From: an uncultured Clostridium sp.
GTDB taxonomy: Bacteria; Bacillota; Clostridia; TANB77; CAG-508
NCBI GenBank assembly: GCA_945865665.1
Contig: CAMBEE010000006.1
Span: forward strand, 43,372-107,371
DNA: 64,000 bases
Direction: 5' to 3'
Shown: positions 35,406 to 45,661 of the stretch, one piece after another
Layout: each line of letters opens with the position of its first letter
Position numbering within the stretch: the first letter of the stretch is position 1
Program-made: the position numbers and the translations under genes
The notes under the pieces: generated by a model
Told to the model about the DNA's origin: nothing
What the model saw: only the letters and a program-made list of their open reading frames with translations
Databases searched by the model: none

Positions 35406-38066
35406 ATGAAAAAAATTAAAAAAATAGCTATTATATTAATAGCAATTACAATGATTTTGAACTATCAAACAAAAACATTAGCAAAATCACGAACAAGTGA
35501 ATCAACAACTCAAAAAACATTATACACATTACCGAGTGTATCAGATATAAACATTACAAGAACATATAGAGGAAACGGGCACGACAGACAAAACTTAGGA
35601 ATTTATATGAAACAAGGAGCAAGCTTTGAAATAAGACAAACAAATAAAAAATTAAATCAAGACTTGACATTACAATGTTTGAATAATGATAGTCAAACAG
35701 AAAAAAATTACACAATTCCTAAAAATGGAGACTGGGTATCAGTAACAGTTGACAATGATAGTGTACCATTTATAAGAACTGTATATGGAACAGAAGAACC
35801 AAAAATTGAAATGAAAAATTTACAAGGAACAGAAGAATTAACATACTATTATTATCAAGACAATGAAGAAGAATTTTTCAATAAATGGAGAAATAATAAT
35901 CATTCATATGCAGTAATAGAAAATGACAGAGCTACATTTTTAGTACCAATAAAAGATAGAGATTTAATAGTAAAAAATGACGGAAACAGTTATAATTTTA
36001 AATCAATAGATGAAATGCTAGAATATTATCATGATTTTGTAGAACAATTTGATAGATATTTAGGCTTATCATATGATACAGATAATATCTTAGACAAAAA
36101 TATAAAAACAAAATTCTTTGTAAAAGCAAATAAACATGGAGCAGGTGCGGCATATTATAGTGCTAACCATACAGCACAAAATGGTGATAGTATATCAGGA
36201 TATTTAAGCAGAGGATGGCTAAACTTACATGAATTTGGACATGGATACGAAGGAAGTCTAGCTAACCAAGATTTACAACTAGTAGACGTAATGAATAATA
36301 TATTAGCACATTACTATCAAATTACATATTTAAGAGAAAATGATGGTGGATGGCTAGGAAAAAAATTAAACATTGAAGAAAATATCAAAAATGCAAGAGA
36401 AAGTGTATCAAATTATAATGAATTAAGTTATCAACAAAAATTATATTCATTTGTAGATTTATTAGATAAAATTGGACCAGAAAAATCAATGGCATATGTA
36501 CATTCAAAATACAGAGAATATGCAAAACAAGGTGTAAGATATAATGCATCAGATATGTTTGCAAAATCATTTAGTGAAGTTTCTGGATATAATGTAATTC
36601 CATATTTAAATTCATATAAAATAACACCATCAGAAGATATTCAAGCAGAAATATATGAACAGGACATGCCATTTATATATTATTTAAGAGACCTAGTAAG
36701 TACAGACAAAAAAACTGAACAAATTAGAAAAGATCTTAATTTAGAAGGAAAATATTCATTAGTTAGTAATCAAGACATTGAAAAATACAATATGAAAGGA
36801 AGCATAAAACTTAATATTTCTATTGATGATTTTGAACAAATAAAAGGACAAAAAATATATATAAAAGATGGGAAAAATGTTGTTAAAGAAATAACTATTG
36901 AAGATAAAAATATTTTAGTAAACAATATACCTGCTGGAGTTTATAAGATACAAATTCCAAAGCCAAAAAATAATGCATATAGCTATCAATATGAATATAT
37001 AGTTGTAAAAGAAAATGCTATAAATGAAAAAAATATAGAATATAAAAAAATAAATACAGACACACTTGCATCAGATACTCAAATTTCATTTAGAGGACTT
37101 GGAGATAGCGAATTCGCAAAATTAAAAATGAACATGGAAAATAAAAAATTACAAATTATTAGTAATAATATGAGCTCACATGTGTATTTTACAGACGAAT
37201 ATGCAAACCTTCAAATTGTTGATACACAAGGAAATGTGGTGTATGAAAAAAGTTATATAGGAAATGTTCCAAATCCATCAAATGATACTATAGATGTGGA
37301 TTTTGGATATAAAATAAAAATAAAACATAGAGAGGCAAGTGGAAGATTAGTATTTAACAGTCAAGTTTTAAACAAAAATGAAGAGTTTAAAAATTCAACA
37401 AATGAACAAACTGCATATACAATAACAAAATATGGCCTACAAAAAGAAGGGACATCAGATGAACAACAATATGAAATCTTTAAAAGAAAAATAGATGCAT
37501 ATATAGAAAAAATAAAATCTAATATATCAACAGAGAAACGAGAAGATAGATATTGCTATTTTATGCAGAAAAATCAATTGTTATCTAATATTTTAGAATT
37601 GAATGAAACTGATAAAGAAAAATATTTAACTGAAAACAAAAAAATATTAGGATTAGATGAATTATATATATATTCAGATACATATAAAATTGAAAACAGT
37701 TATATATCAAGAGTAAATAGAGAAACAACTAAAACAGAATTTATCAAAAATCTAAACACAAATGGTAATGTTAAAATTTTCTTAGAAGATGGAACAGAAT
37801 TAAATGAAGATAATTTCGTTGGTACTGGTATGAAAGTTCAAATAGATATGTATGGCGAAACAAAGGAATTTTATATAGTAGTAATGGGAGACTTTAGCGG
37901 TGATGGAAAAGTTACGGCACAAGACCTATCAACAATTAATAAAGCTATATTAAAAATATTAGATTTAGACGAAATATCAACGCTTGCAGGGGACATTGAC
38001 GAAAATGAAAAATTAACAGCAACAGATTTATCAGAAGTAAATAAAATTTTAATCAAAGTTAAGTAA
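35406..38066 (+). CDS. Secreted M60-type zinc metalloprotease with dockerin-like repeats
   Basis: The 886-residue exported protein has a signal peptide in residues 1-27 (KKIKKIAIILIAITMIL, then cleavage near TLAKS). The M60 (enhancin-like) catalytic motif is HEFGHGYE at residues 275-282, preceded by a SYAVIE..RATFLVP beta region typical of the family. Known members cut mucins and other glycoproteins. The C-terminus (about 824-886) has two EF-hand-like dockerin repeats, GDFSGDGKVTAQDLSTINKAIL and GDIDENEKLTATDLSEVNKILI, with calcium ligands. No cohesin or scaffoldin gene is in the window. It is a single gene with AAAGGAG as SD. Confidence 0.85.
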   Translation: MKKIKKIAIILIAITMILNYQTKTLAKSRTSESTTQKTLYTLPSVSDINITRTYRGNGHDRQNLGIYMKQGASFEIRQTNKKLNQDLTLQCLNNDSQTEKNYTIPKNGDWVSVTVDNDSVPFIRTVYGTEEPKIEMKNLQGTEELTYYYYQDNEEEFFNKWRNNNHSYAVIENDRATFLVPIKDRDLIVKNDGNSYNFKSIDEMLEYYHDFVEQFDRYLGLSYDTDNILDKNIKTKFFVKANKHGAGAAYYSANHTAQNGDSISGYLSRGWLNLHEFGHGYEGSLANQDLQLVDVMNNILAHYYQITYLRENDGGWLGKKLNIEENIKNARESVSNYNELSYQQKLYSFVDLLDKIGPEKSMAYVHSKYREYAKQGVRYNASDMFAKSFSEVSGYNVIPYLNSYKITPSEDIQAEIYEQDMPFIYYLRDLVSTDKKTEQIRKDLNLEGKYSLVSNQDIEKYNMKGSIKLNISIDDFEQIKGQKIYIKDGKNVVKEITIEDKNILVNNIPAGVYKIQIPKPKNNAYSYQYEYIVVKENAINEKNIEYKKINTDTLASDTQISFRGLGDSEFAKLKMNMENKKLQIISNNMSSHVYFTDEYANLQIVDTQGNVVYEKSYIGNVPNPSNDTIDVDFGYKIKIKHREASGRLVFNSQVLNKNEEFKNSTNEQTAYTITKYGLQKEGTSDEQQYEIFKRKIDAYIEKIKSNISTEKREDRYCYFMQKNQLLSNILELNETDKEKYLTENKKILGLDELYIYSDTYKIENSYISRVNRETTKTEFIKNLNTNGNVKIFLEDGTELNEDNFVGTGMKVQIDMYGETKEFYIVVMGDFSGDGKVTAQDLSTINKAILKILDLDEISTLAGDIDENEKLTATDLSEVNKILIKVK

Positions 38067-38084
38067 CAAATTTTACAAAAAGAC

Positions 38085-38113
38085 TTGCATTTACAGGAAA
38101 ATGCTGGTATAAT
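38085..38113 (+). promoter_or_regulatory. Promoter of rpsB
   Basis: TTGCAT (38085-38090), 17 bases, TATAAT (38108-38113). About 105 bases of leader follow, with a small CCAAC-AAA-GTTGG hairpin near 38157. This could be an S2-type leader, but I cannot match it to a known one. Confidence 0.65.
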
Positions 38114-38223
38114 AATATGCGTATTAAACACATAGAGCAAGTTTGAAGGGAAGTGCCAACAAAGTTGGTCCTATTCAAATGATGAACTTTATGGAAGTAA
38201 AAACAAAAAGGGAGGAATTAAAA

Positions 38224-38994
38224 ATGGCAGTAGTTGCAATGAAACAATTACTTGAAGCAGGTGTTCACTTTGGACATCAAACAAGAAGATGGGATCCTAA
38301 AATGGCTGAATACATATTCCAAGCTAGAAACGGAATCCATATAATCGATTTACAAAAAACATCTAAAAAAATCGATGAAGCATATGCGTTCTTAAAAGAA
38401 CAAGTAGAAGAAGGAAAAACAGTTCTATTCGTAGGAACAAAAAAACAAGCACAAGAATGCGTTAAAGACGCAGCAGAAAAATCTGGTATGTACTATGTTG
38501 ACCAAAGATGGTTAGGAGGAATGTTAACAAACTTCGATACTATCAGAACAAGAGTACAAAGATTAAAAGATTTAGAAAAAATGCAAGAAGATGGTACATT
38601 TGAAGTACTACCTAAAAAAGAAGTAATCTTATTAAAGAAAGAAATGGAAAAACTAGAAAGAAACTTAGGTGGAATCAAAGACATGGAAGAAATACCAGGA
38701 GTTATATTCTTAGTAGATCCTAAAAAAGAACATATAGCTGTATTAGAAGCTAAAAAATTAGGAATTCCAGTAATCGGATTAGTAGACACAAACTGCAATC
38801 CAGAAGAAGTAGATTACGCTATACCAGGAAATGATGATGCTATAAGAGCTGTTAAATTAATAACAGACGTAATGGCAAATGCTATCATTGAAGGTAAACA
38901 AGGTGAAAGCTTCGAAGCAGAAGAAGTTTCTGAAGAAGTTTCAGAAGAACCAGCTTCAATGGAAGAAGTAGTAGCTGAAAGTGAAGAAAAATAA
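38224..38994 (+). CDS. rpsB: 30S ribosomal protein S2
   Basis: The 256-residue S2 ([22 protein letters not shown], then [23 protein letters not shown] and [19 protein letters not shown]) joins the 30S late near the head-body junction. The ATG at 38224 is seven bases after GGGAGG; an upstream in-frame ATG or TTG would add 27 residues across the leader and is rejected. It ends in an acidic tail ([13 protein letters not shown]). Confidence 0.97.
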   Translation: MAVVAMKQLLEAGVHFGHQTRRWDPKMAEYIFQARNGIHIIDLQKTSKKIDEAYAFLKEQVEEGKTVLFVGTKKQAQECVKDAAEKSGMYYVDQRWLGGMLTNFDTIRTRVQRLKDLEKMQEDGTFEVLPKKEVILLKKEMEKLERNLGGIKDMEEIPGVIFLVDPKKEHIAVLEAKKLGIPVIGLVDTNCNPEEVDYAIPGNDDAIRAVKLITDVMANAIIEGKQGESFEAEEVSEEVSEEPASMEEVVAESEEK

Positions 38995-39043
38995 TTGAAA
39001 TATAATATTATAAAATTTAGAAATAAATTTTGTGAATAATTAA

Positions 39044-39104
39044 AAAGAAAGAGCGAGCTACGCTCGTTCGAAAATATTCGGACGGGAAGGAGCTTGCTTT
39101 TTAT
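39044..39104 (+). terminator. Structured rpsB-tsf spacer, possible attenuator
   Basis: GAGCG-AGCTA-CGCTC and CGAA-AATA-TTCG hairpins sit within AAAAAGAAAGAGCGAGCT and AGCTTGCTTTTT arms, ending in T5. It may reduce read-through from rpsB into tsf. The 39105-39190 rest is AT-rich and empty. Confidence 0.45.
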
Positions 39105-39204
39105 ATTATGAGCATAGAAAAATTAAATGTTTCTATACTAAGTACAGTTAAATATTTTGATACACAAGGATATCAAAAATAAAATATAAGGAGGAAAATA
39201 AAAG

Positions 39205-40083
39205 ATGGTTACAGCAAGTTTAGTAAAAGAATTAAGAGAAAAAACAGGTGCAGGAATGATGGACTGTAAAAAAGTTTTAACAGAAACTGATGGAGATATG
39301 GAAAAAGCAATGGAACTTTTAAGAGAAAGAGGAATTGCAAAAGCAGCTAAAAAATCTGGAAGAGTTGCAGCTGAAGGATTAGTTGAAGCATATATTTCAG
39401 AAGATGGAAAAGTAGGAGCTGTTGTAGAAGTAAACTCAGAAACAGACTTTGTTGCTAAAAATGAAGAATTCAAAACATTTGTTATGAACGTAGCAAAACA
39501 AATAGTTGATACAAACCCAGCAGACGTTGAAGCATTATTATCATCACCAGCTGAATTTGAAGAAGGAAAAACAGTACAAGAAGCATTAGTTGGAAAAATA
39601 GCAACAATAGGAGAAAATCTATCAATCAGAAGATTTGCAAGATTTGAATCAGAAGGATTAGTTGCAAAATACATCCACGGAGATGGAAAAATCGCTGTTT
39701 TAGTAAATATGGCAAAAGGAACAGAAGAAGTTGCAAAAGACATCTGTATGCAAATTGCCGCAGCTAGACCTGAATTTGTAAGAAGAGAAGAAGTTCCAGC
39801 TGAAAGAGTACAAAAAGAAATGGAAATCTTAAAAATTCAAACAATGAATGAAGGAAAACCAGAAGCTATAGCAGAAAAAATAGTTCAAGGTAGAATTGGA
39901 AAATTCTATGAAGAAATATGCTTAGTAGACCAAGCATTTGTAAAAGAACCAAGCAAAAAAGTATCACAATTATTAAGTGAAAAAGATGCCGAAGTTGTTG
40001 CATTTGCTAGATTCGAAAAAGGTGAAGGAATCGAGAAAAAAGAAGAAAACTTCGCTGAAGAAGTTATGAGTCAATTAAAATAA
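39205..40083 (+). CDS. tsf: Elongation factor Ts
   Basis: The 292-residue EF-Ts is the nucleotide exchange factor for EF-Tu. The UBA-like N-terminus has VKELREKTGAGMMDCKKVL, the core has EVNSETDFVAKNEEF (with the TDFV that contacts EF-Tu), and the C-terminal subdomain ends with SQLLSEKDAEVVAFARFEKGEG. SD is AAGGAGG. The rpsB-tsf-pyrH-frr order is standard. Confidence 0.97.
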   Translation: MVTASLVKELREKTGAGMMDCKKVLTETDGDMEKAMELLRERGIAKAAKKSGRVAAEGLVEAYISEDGKVGAVVEVNSETDFVAKNEEFKTFVMNVAKQIVDTNPADVEALLSSPAEFEEGKTVQEALVGKIATIGENLSIRRFARFESEGLVAKYIHGDGKIAVLVNMAKGTEEVAKDICMQIAAARPEFVRREEVPAERVQKEMEILKIQTMNEGKPEAIAEKIVQGRIGKFYEEICLVDQAFVKEPSKKVSQLLSEKDAEVVAFARFEKGEGIEKKEENFAEEVMSQLK

Positions 40084-40091
40084 AATAATTT

Positions 40092-40168
40092 AAAATGTCC
40101 TTTTTGGGACGGTTCTGTTTGGGACATCGGTTCCATTCGAGAACCAGTCTTTAAAAAGGACATTTTTT
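40092..40168 (+). repeat. GGGACGGTTC palindromic repeat / tsf terminator
   Basis: AAAATGTCCTTTTT pairs with AAAAAGGACATTTT, with inner GGTTC-N7-GAACC. It ends in T6 right after tsf and would terminate transcription. It is the longest copy of the family. Confidence 0.75.
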
Positions 40169-40313
40169 GGCTTTTTAAAATTGCCATATAAAAAAGAATT
40201 TTAAATATAACAATCTTTTTATCATATTTATTAAAAAATTAAAAAAACACTATTCAATTTAGAAAATATATGATAGAATACGCATAAGAAAAAAACTAAG
40301 GAGAGTGAAAAAA

Positions 40314-41021
40314 TTGTCAGAATCAAAATATAAAAGAATACTACTAAAACTAAGTGGCGAAGCCTTAGCAGGGGAACAAAAAACAGGAGTCAATGTAGAA
40401 GTAGTAGGAAAAATATGTGACAAAATAAAAGAAGTAACAGAAATGGGAGTAGAAGTAGGAATAGTAGTAGGAGGAGGAAACTTCTGGAGAGGAAGAAACG
40501 GACACCAAATGGAAAGAGCAACAGCAGACTACATGGGAATGCTAGCGACAGCAATGAATGGATTAGCATTACAAGATGCATTAGAAGCAAGAGGAGTTCA
40601 TTCTAGAGTACAAACAGCAATAGAAATGAGAGAAATAGCAGAACCATTTATAATAAGAAAAGCAGAAAAACACTTAAAAAGAGGAAGAGTAGTAATATTT
40701 GCATGTGGTACAGGACACCCATATTTTACAACAGATACAGCAGCAGTACTAAGAGCAACAGAAATAAATGCTGATATAATATTACTAGGAAAAGCAATAG
40801 ATGCAGTATATTCTGCAGACCCTAAACTAGATCCAACTGCAGAAAAATTTGACAAAATATCATATTTAGAAGTTCTAGAAAAAGATTTAAAAGTTATGGA
40901 TTCAACAGCAACTGCACTATGTAGAGATAATAATATTCCATTACTAGTATTTGGAATAGCAGACCCAGAAAACATAGTAAGAGCAGTTAAAGGAGAACAT
41001 ATAGGAACAATAGTAAAATAA
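40314..41021 (+). CDS. pyrH: Uridylate kinase (UMP kinase)
   Basis: The 235-residue bacterial UMP kinase of the amino-acid-kinase fold phosphorylates UMP to [57 protein letters not shown] and [16 protein letters not shown]. The TTG at 40314 has good spacing (about 10) from AAGGAG, while the GTG at 40305 touches it. The enzyme is hexameric and usually GTP-activated and UTP-inhibited. Confidence 0.96.
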   Translation: MSESKYKRILLKLSGEALAGEQKTGVNVEVVGKICDKIKEVTEMGVEVGIVVGGGNFWRGRNGHQMERATADYMGMLATAMNGLALQDALEARGVHSRVQTAIEMREIAEPFIIRKAEKHLKRGRVVIFACGTGHPYFTTDTAAVLRATEINADIILLGKAIDAVYSADPKLDPTAEKFDKISYLEVLEKDLKVMDSTATALCRDNNIPLLVFGIADPENIVRAVKGEHIGTIVK

Positions 41022-41067
41022 AAAATGTCGCAAACAGAACCGTCTCCAAAGGGACAAAATGACATTA
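41022..41067 (-). repeat. GGGACGGTTC repeat, inverted short copy
   Basis: AAAATGTCGCAAACAGAACC, GTCTCCAAAGGGAC and AATGACATT. Reverse-oriented, shortened relative of 40092. It lies between pyrH and frr, so it is co-transcribed. Confidence 0.55.
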
Positions 41068-41095
41068 AAAAATAAAGAAAAGAGGTTTTTAGATT

Positions 41096-41644
41096 ATGGA
41101 TTATACAAATATTAAAGAAAAAATGGAAAAATGTATAAATGTATACAGCGAAAAATTATCAGAGGTAAGAGCAGGAAGAGCAAACCCTGCAATATTAAAC
41201 AAAGTAAAAATAGACTATTATGGAACACCAACACCAATAAACCAAGTAGCTGGTGTATCAGTACCAGAGGCAAGACTAATAGTTATCCAACCTTGGGATA
41301 TGAGTGTATTAAAAGAAATTGAAAAAGCAATATTAGCATCAGACATTGGAATTAATCCAAACAATGATGGAAAAGTAATAAGATTAGCATTTCCAGAATT
41401 AACAGAAGAAAGAAGAAAAGACTTAGTAAAAGACATTAAAAAAATGGCTGAAGAAGCAAAAGTAGCTGTTAGGGCAGTTAGAAGAGACGGAATAGAAACA
41501 GCAAAAGCAGAACAAAAAGAAGGAAACATGACAGAAGATGAACTTAAACAAGCAGAAAATGACATTCAAAAATTAACAGATAAAAGCGTAGAAGAAATAG
41601 ACAAAATATTAGAAAACAAAGAGAAAGAAGTAATGTCTGTATAA
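41096..41644 (+). CDS. frr: Ribosome recycling factor
   Basis: The 182-residue RRF has [15 protein letters not shown] [18 protein letters not shown] and [13 protein letters not shown], and C-terminal helix [22 protein letters not shown]. With EF-G it splits the post-termination ribosome. SD is GAGG. It is normal length. Confidence 0.97.
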   Translation: MDYTNIKEKMEKCINVYSEKLSEVRAGRANPAILNKVKIDYYGTPTPINQVAGVSVPEARLIVIQPWDMSVLKEIEKAILASDIGINPNNDGKVIRLAFPELTEERRKDLVKDIKKMAEEAKVAVRAVRRDGIETAKAEQKEGNMTEDELKQAENDIQKLTDKSVEEIDKILENKEKEVMSV

Positions 41645-41775
41645 ATTTAGAAATAATATTATATAGAGAAAAACATTGTATATGAATTGGAAACTAGGGT
41701 AAAAACAGAAAATATTCTAATAATTAATATCTGTTTTAGATTATTGTGAAAAACATTAGGAAGGACTAAGCAAAA

Positions 41776-42675
41776 ATGGAATTTAAAGAGAATTTAAAAA
41801 AGTATCAAAATATAATAAATGAAGAACTAGAAAAATATTTAAGAAAAGAAAACTGCCCAGAAAAGACATTAAACAATTCTATGGAATACAGTCTAATGGC
41901 TGGAGGAAAAAGATTAAGACCAATATTAGTTTTAGCAACATACGAGTTGTTTAGAGACAGCTATGAAGAAGCAATGCCATTTGCAGTAGCAATAGAAATG
42001 ATACACAATTTCTCATTAATTCACGACGACTTGCCAGAAGTTGATAATGACGATTTCAGACATGGAAAACCAACAAATCACAAACAATTTAACCATCCAA
42101 CAGCACTACTTGCAGGAGATGGCTTATTAAACCAAGCATATATAGTATTAAGTGACGAAATTTTGTATTCAGTTGAAAACCAATACAAAGAAAACTTTTA
42201 TAGCAAAGTAAAAGCATTTAATGAATTTACAAAAGCCGTAGATAGAATGATTGTAGGGGAATACTTGGATACAGAATTAGAAGGACAACAAATTTCAAAA
42301 GAAATGCTAGAATATATACACATAAATAAAACAGGAGCATTGCTAAAATTATGTGTAAGAATGGGAGCAATATTAGCAGAAGCTTCAGAAAAAGACATAG
42401 AAAGATTAACAATATATGCAGAAAAAATAGGATTAGCATTTCAAATTAAAGACGATATTTTATCAGAAGAAGGAAATCCAGAAATTACTGGAAAACCTGT
42501 AGGAAATGATAAAGAATTGGGTAAATGCACATATGTATCATATTATGGATTAGATGGAGCAAAGCAAGAGTTAAATAAAATAATAGAAGAAGCAATTGAA
42601 CAAATAAAAATATATAGAGAAAAATCAGAATTTTTAAGACAACTTGCTTTATACATAAAAGACAGAAATAAATAA
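41776..42675 (+). CDS. ispA: Polyprenyl (farnesyl/geranyl) diphosphate synthase
   Basis: This 299-residue trans-prenyltransferase has a GGKRLRP block, the first aspartate-rich motif DDLPEVDNDDFRHG (DDx4D form typical of bacterial short-chain FPP synthases) and a second motif KDDIL where DDxxD is usual. It condenses IPP with allylic diphosphates, feeding UppS encoded next. SD is AGGAAGGA. Its position between frr and uppS is not the usual Bacillus order. Confidence 0.9.
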   Translation: MEFKENLKKYQNIINEELEKYLRKENCPEKTLNNSMEYSLMAGGKRLRPILVLATYELFRDSYEEAMPFAVAIEMIHNFSLIHDDLPEVDNDDFRHGKPTNHKQFNHPTALLAGDGLLNQAYIVLSDEILYSVENQYKENFYSKVKAFNEFTKAVDRMIVGEYLDTELEGQQISKEMLEYIHINKTGALLKLCVRMGAILAEASEKDIERLTIYAEKIGLAFQIKDDILSEEGNPEITGKPVGNDKELGKCTYVSYYGLDGAKQELNKIIEEAIEQIKIYREKSEFLRQLALYIKDRNK

Positions 42676-42680
42676 AATCC

Positions 42681-42704
42681 GTCAAAAGGACGCCCTTTTT
42701 TGAC
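42681..42704 (+). terminator. Weak hairpin between ispA and uppS
   Basis: GTCAAAAGG and CCTTTTTTGAC pair around a 4-base loop. The T-run is within the stem rather than after it, so termination would be partial at most. Confidence 0.35.
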
Positions 42705-42766
42705 AGAAAAGTTAGAATAAAAAGACGTGAATGGTAAAAATTACATACACAGTATAGGGGGATAAA

Positions 42767-43474
42767 ATGGAACAAAAAAATTTACCAAAGCATATTGCAA
42801 TTATAATGGATGGAAATAGAAGGTGGGCTAGAAATAAAGGACTACCAGTAGCGCTAGGACATAAAGAGGGAGCAAAAACACTTGAAAAAATAGTTAGATA
42901 TGCAAAAAATATAGGTATAAAATATATAACAGTATATGCATTTTCAACAGAAAATTGGAAAAGATCAGAAGAAGAAGTATCAACATTAATGAATTTAATG
43001 ATGAACTATCTTGAAAGCTATAGTAAAAGAGCGGATTCAGAAAATATAAAAGTACAAATATTAGGAAATAGACAGGGACTATCAGACAAAATGAATGACC
43101 TAATAGAAAAATGTATGGAAAGAACAAAAGATAACACAGGAATAACATTCAATATAGCATTAAACTATGGTGGTAGAGATGAAATATTAGGAGCAGTAAA
43201 GAACATTGCTGAAAAAATACAAAATAATGAAATGAAAATTGAAGATATAACAGAACAAACAATATCAGACAATTTATATACAAAAGGTCAACCTGACCCA
43301 GATTTATTAATAAGAACAAGTGGAGAAATACGACTAAGCAACTTTTTACCTTGGCAATTAGTATATTCAGAATTTGTATTTGTTGATAAGAATTGGCCGG
43401 ATTTTAGTGAAAAAGACCTAGACGAAGCTATAGAAGAATACCAAAAAAGAAATAGAAAATTTGGAGCTAAATAA
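42767..43474 (+). CDS. uppS: Undecaprenyl diphosphate synthase
   Basis: The 235-residue cis-prenyltransferase begins PKHIAIIMDGNRRWARNKGLP, with the catalytic Asp15, then GHKEGAKTLEKIV, YAFSTENWKR and the C-terminal RTSGEIRLSNFLPWQLVYSEF. It extends farnesyl diphosphate to the C55 carrier lipid of cell-wall synthesis. SD is GGGGG. Confidence 0.96.
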   Translation: MEQKNLPKHIAIIMDGNRRWARNKGLPVALGHKEGAKTLEKIVRYAKNIGIKYITVYAFSTENWKRSEEEVSTLMNLMMNYLESYSKRADSENIKVQILGNRQGLSDKMNDLIEKCMERTKDNTGITFNIALNYGGRDEILGAVKNIAEKIQNNEMKIEDITEQTISDNLYTKGQPDPDLLIRTSGEIRLSNFLPWQLVYSEFVFVDKNWPDFSEKDLDEAIEEYQKRNRKFGAK

Positions 43475-43559
43475 AAAGTAAAGAACAAAATGAACAAAAA
43501 AACAAAAGGCAATACAAAGATAGAAAGACAAACAAGCGAAGAGGAGTGAAATCAAAAAT

Positions 43560-44363
43560 ATGGATTTTAAAAGAATAACATCAGGACTTATAGTAGCAGT
43601 AGCACTTGCTATAATACTATTAATACCAAACAATATAATAACAGGAATACTATTTACAGTAATAGCAATAATAGCAATGAATGAATATTTAAAAGCAATA
43701 TCAAAAGTATGTAAGCCAATAAAATGGGTAGCATATGCAAGTTGCATTATTGTGGCAATAATAAATTACATACCAAAAGAAAATTTAACAAATATTTTAA
43801 TGTATTCAATTCCAACAATTATACTAATATTATTTGCACATGTAATAGCGTCAGATATGAAAATTACATTTAAAGATATGGCATATACATTATTAGGAAT
43901 TTGTTATATACCAGTGTTTATAATGTTTTTATCATTAATTGATGGAATGAATAAAGGAAAAATACTATTAGGATATGTATTTATGGCATCTTGGGGAACT
44001 GATGTATTTGCATATTGCATAGGAAAAAGATTTGGAAAACACAAATTTAGCAAAGTAAGCCCTAAAAAGTCAATAGAAGGATGTATTGGCGGAACATTAG
44101 GAGCAACAGCATTAATATTAATATACACAATGATTTTGAATAATTGTTTTGTATTTGAATATTCATATTTTACAGTAACAATATTTGGAATTGTAATGAG
44201 TCTAATTGGACAATTAGGAGACTTTTCAGCATCTTGCATAAAGAGATATGTTGATATAAAAGACTACAGTAATCTATTACCAGGACATGGAGGAATGCTA
44301 GACAGAATAGATAGTGTGCTATTTATAGCACCATTTGCATATATGTTATTCACATTGATTTAA
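43560..44363 (+). CDS. cdsA: Phosphatidate cytidylyltransferase
   Basis: The 267-residue membrane enzyme has about eight hydrophobic segments. The full CDP-diglyceride synthetase signature is visible near the C-terminus: SCIKRYVDIKDYSNLLPGHG followed by GMLDRID. It makes CDP-diacylglycerol from phosphatidic acid, the product of PlsC. It follows uppS as in most Firmicutes. Confidence 0.95.
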   Translation: MDFKRITSGLIVAVALAIILLIPNNIITGILFTVIAIIAMNEYLKAISKVCKPIKWVAYASCIIVAIINYIPKENLTNILMYSIPTIILILFAHVIASDMKITFKDMAYTLLGICYIPVFIMFLSLIDGMNKGKILLGYVFMASWGTDVFAYCIGKRFGKHKFSKVSPKKSIEGCIGGTLGATALILIYTMILNNCFVFEYSYFTVTIFGIVMSLIGQLGDFSASCIKRYVDIKDYSNLLPGHGGMLDRIDSVLFIAPFAYMLFTLI

Positions 44364-44364
44364 A

Positions 44365-44396
44365 AAAGGGATTTTAAGGAACGTCCCTCAATCCAG
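44365..44396 (+). repeat. GGGACGTTCC-type repeat between cdsA and rseP
   Basis: AAGGGATTTTAAGGAACG, TCCCTCAATCC. Partial copy of the repeat at 32254-32313 and 55431-55482, ending shortly before the rseP SD. Confidence 0.5.
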
Positions 44397-44412
44397 ACAA
44401 GGAGGAGTAAAT

Positions 44413-45661
44413 TTGACAATTATAATATCAGCCTTAAAAATAATATTTTTACTTGGATTTCTAATATTGATACATGAAGCAGGACACCTAATAGTTGCGA
44501 AGTTGTGTAAAGTAAAAGTAAATGAATTTGCAATAGGATTTGGTCCAACAATATGGAAAAAACAAGGAAAAGAAACAAAATATGCACTAAGATTAATACC
44601 ACTACGGAGGATTCTGCAGTATGGAAGGCGAAGAAGAGAGGTCAGAAAATGAAGGCTCTTTTTCAAAAGCAAGCATACCAAAAAGAATAGCAATTGTAGT
44701 AGCAGGTGCAACTGTAAACATTGTATTTGGTTTGTTAGTATATTTTATTTTAATGTCAACAAGTACAACATATGTAACAAATGAAATAAGTTCAGTTTTA
44801 GACGGCTATGCAGCACAAGAAATAGAATTACAACAAAATGATAAAATTGTAGAATTAGACGGCAGGAAAATCAAAAATAAATATGACTTAAATAAAGCAA
44901 TGGAAAAGAACAACGGGCAAGAAGTACAGATAAAAATAGAAAGAAATGGTGAAACATTAAACTATAATGTCAAACCAACAGAAGTAAAAAATAAAAGTAC
45001 AGGAATGTACATTGATCAAAATTGTAAAATATTAAGTATAGAAAAAGGAAGCAGTGCAGAAAAACAGGGAATAAAAACAAATGACCAAATTGTAAAAATA
45101 AATGGTGAAAACATAAACGGTGATGTAAATAAAATATTAGAAATAATACAACAAAAAGGCTTAAACACAATGTTAATCACGGTAAAAAGAAATAATCAAG
45201 AAATAAACATTGAATTGACTCCAGAATACAAATCTTCTTATTATTTAGGAGTAAATTTAAAACAAGCCGAAGACACATTTATAAACCACATTATATATGG
45301 AGGAATAGAAACAAAAGAATTTGCATTATCAATTGTAGACAACCTAAAAATGATATTTACAGGAGGAGTAAGTATTGACCAAATGATGGGACCTGTTGGA
45401 ATATCAGAAGTTGTAGCAAAAACAAATGGACTAAAAGAATTCATATATATGATGGCACTAATTTCACTATCATTAGGAGTGACAAACCTTTTACCAATAC
45501 CAGCACTCGATGGTGGAAAAATATTAATATTAATAATTGAAGCAATAAGAAGAAAACCATTAAAAGAAAAAACAGAAATAAATATACAATTAATAGGATT
45601 TTCAATTTTAATAGCATTATCACTATATATAACTTATAATGATATATTAAGAATATTTTAA
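44413..45661 (+). pseudogene. rseP: RseP/RasP site-2 protease, reading frame broken at 44605
   Basis: Two overlapping ORFs together make one intramembrane zinc protease. The first (44413-44652, TTG start after AAGGAGGAG) has LIHEAGHL, with the HExxH zinc site at residues 21-25, in TM1. The second (44621-45661) has two PDZ-like modules (about 60-200) and NLLPIPALDGGKIL with the third zinc ligand. Dropping one C at 44605 changes IPLRRIL into IPLGGFCSMEGEEER, the normal family sequence, so the frame carries one extra base. It may be a sequencing error, a real mutation, or a split protein: GGAGG lies 10 bases before the second ATG. A functional RseP would process anti-sigma factors and signal-peptide remnants. 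Confidence 0.8.

Noticed and set aside
38143..38223. N-terminal extension of rpsB
   Set aside because: The SD GGGAGG sits immediately before ATG 38224, and the extension lies in the leader region.
44600..44625. Programmed frameshift in rseP
   Set aside because: No slippery heptamer or stop-codon arrangement is seen; a CTA-CGG context alone is not sufficient evidence.
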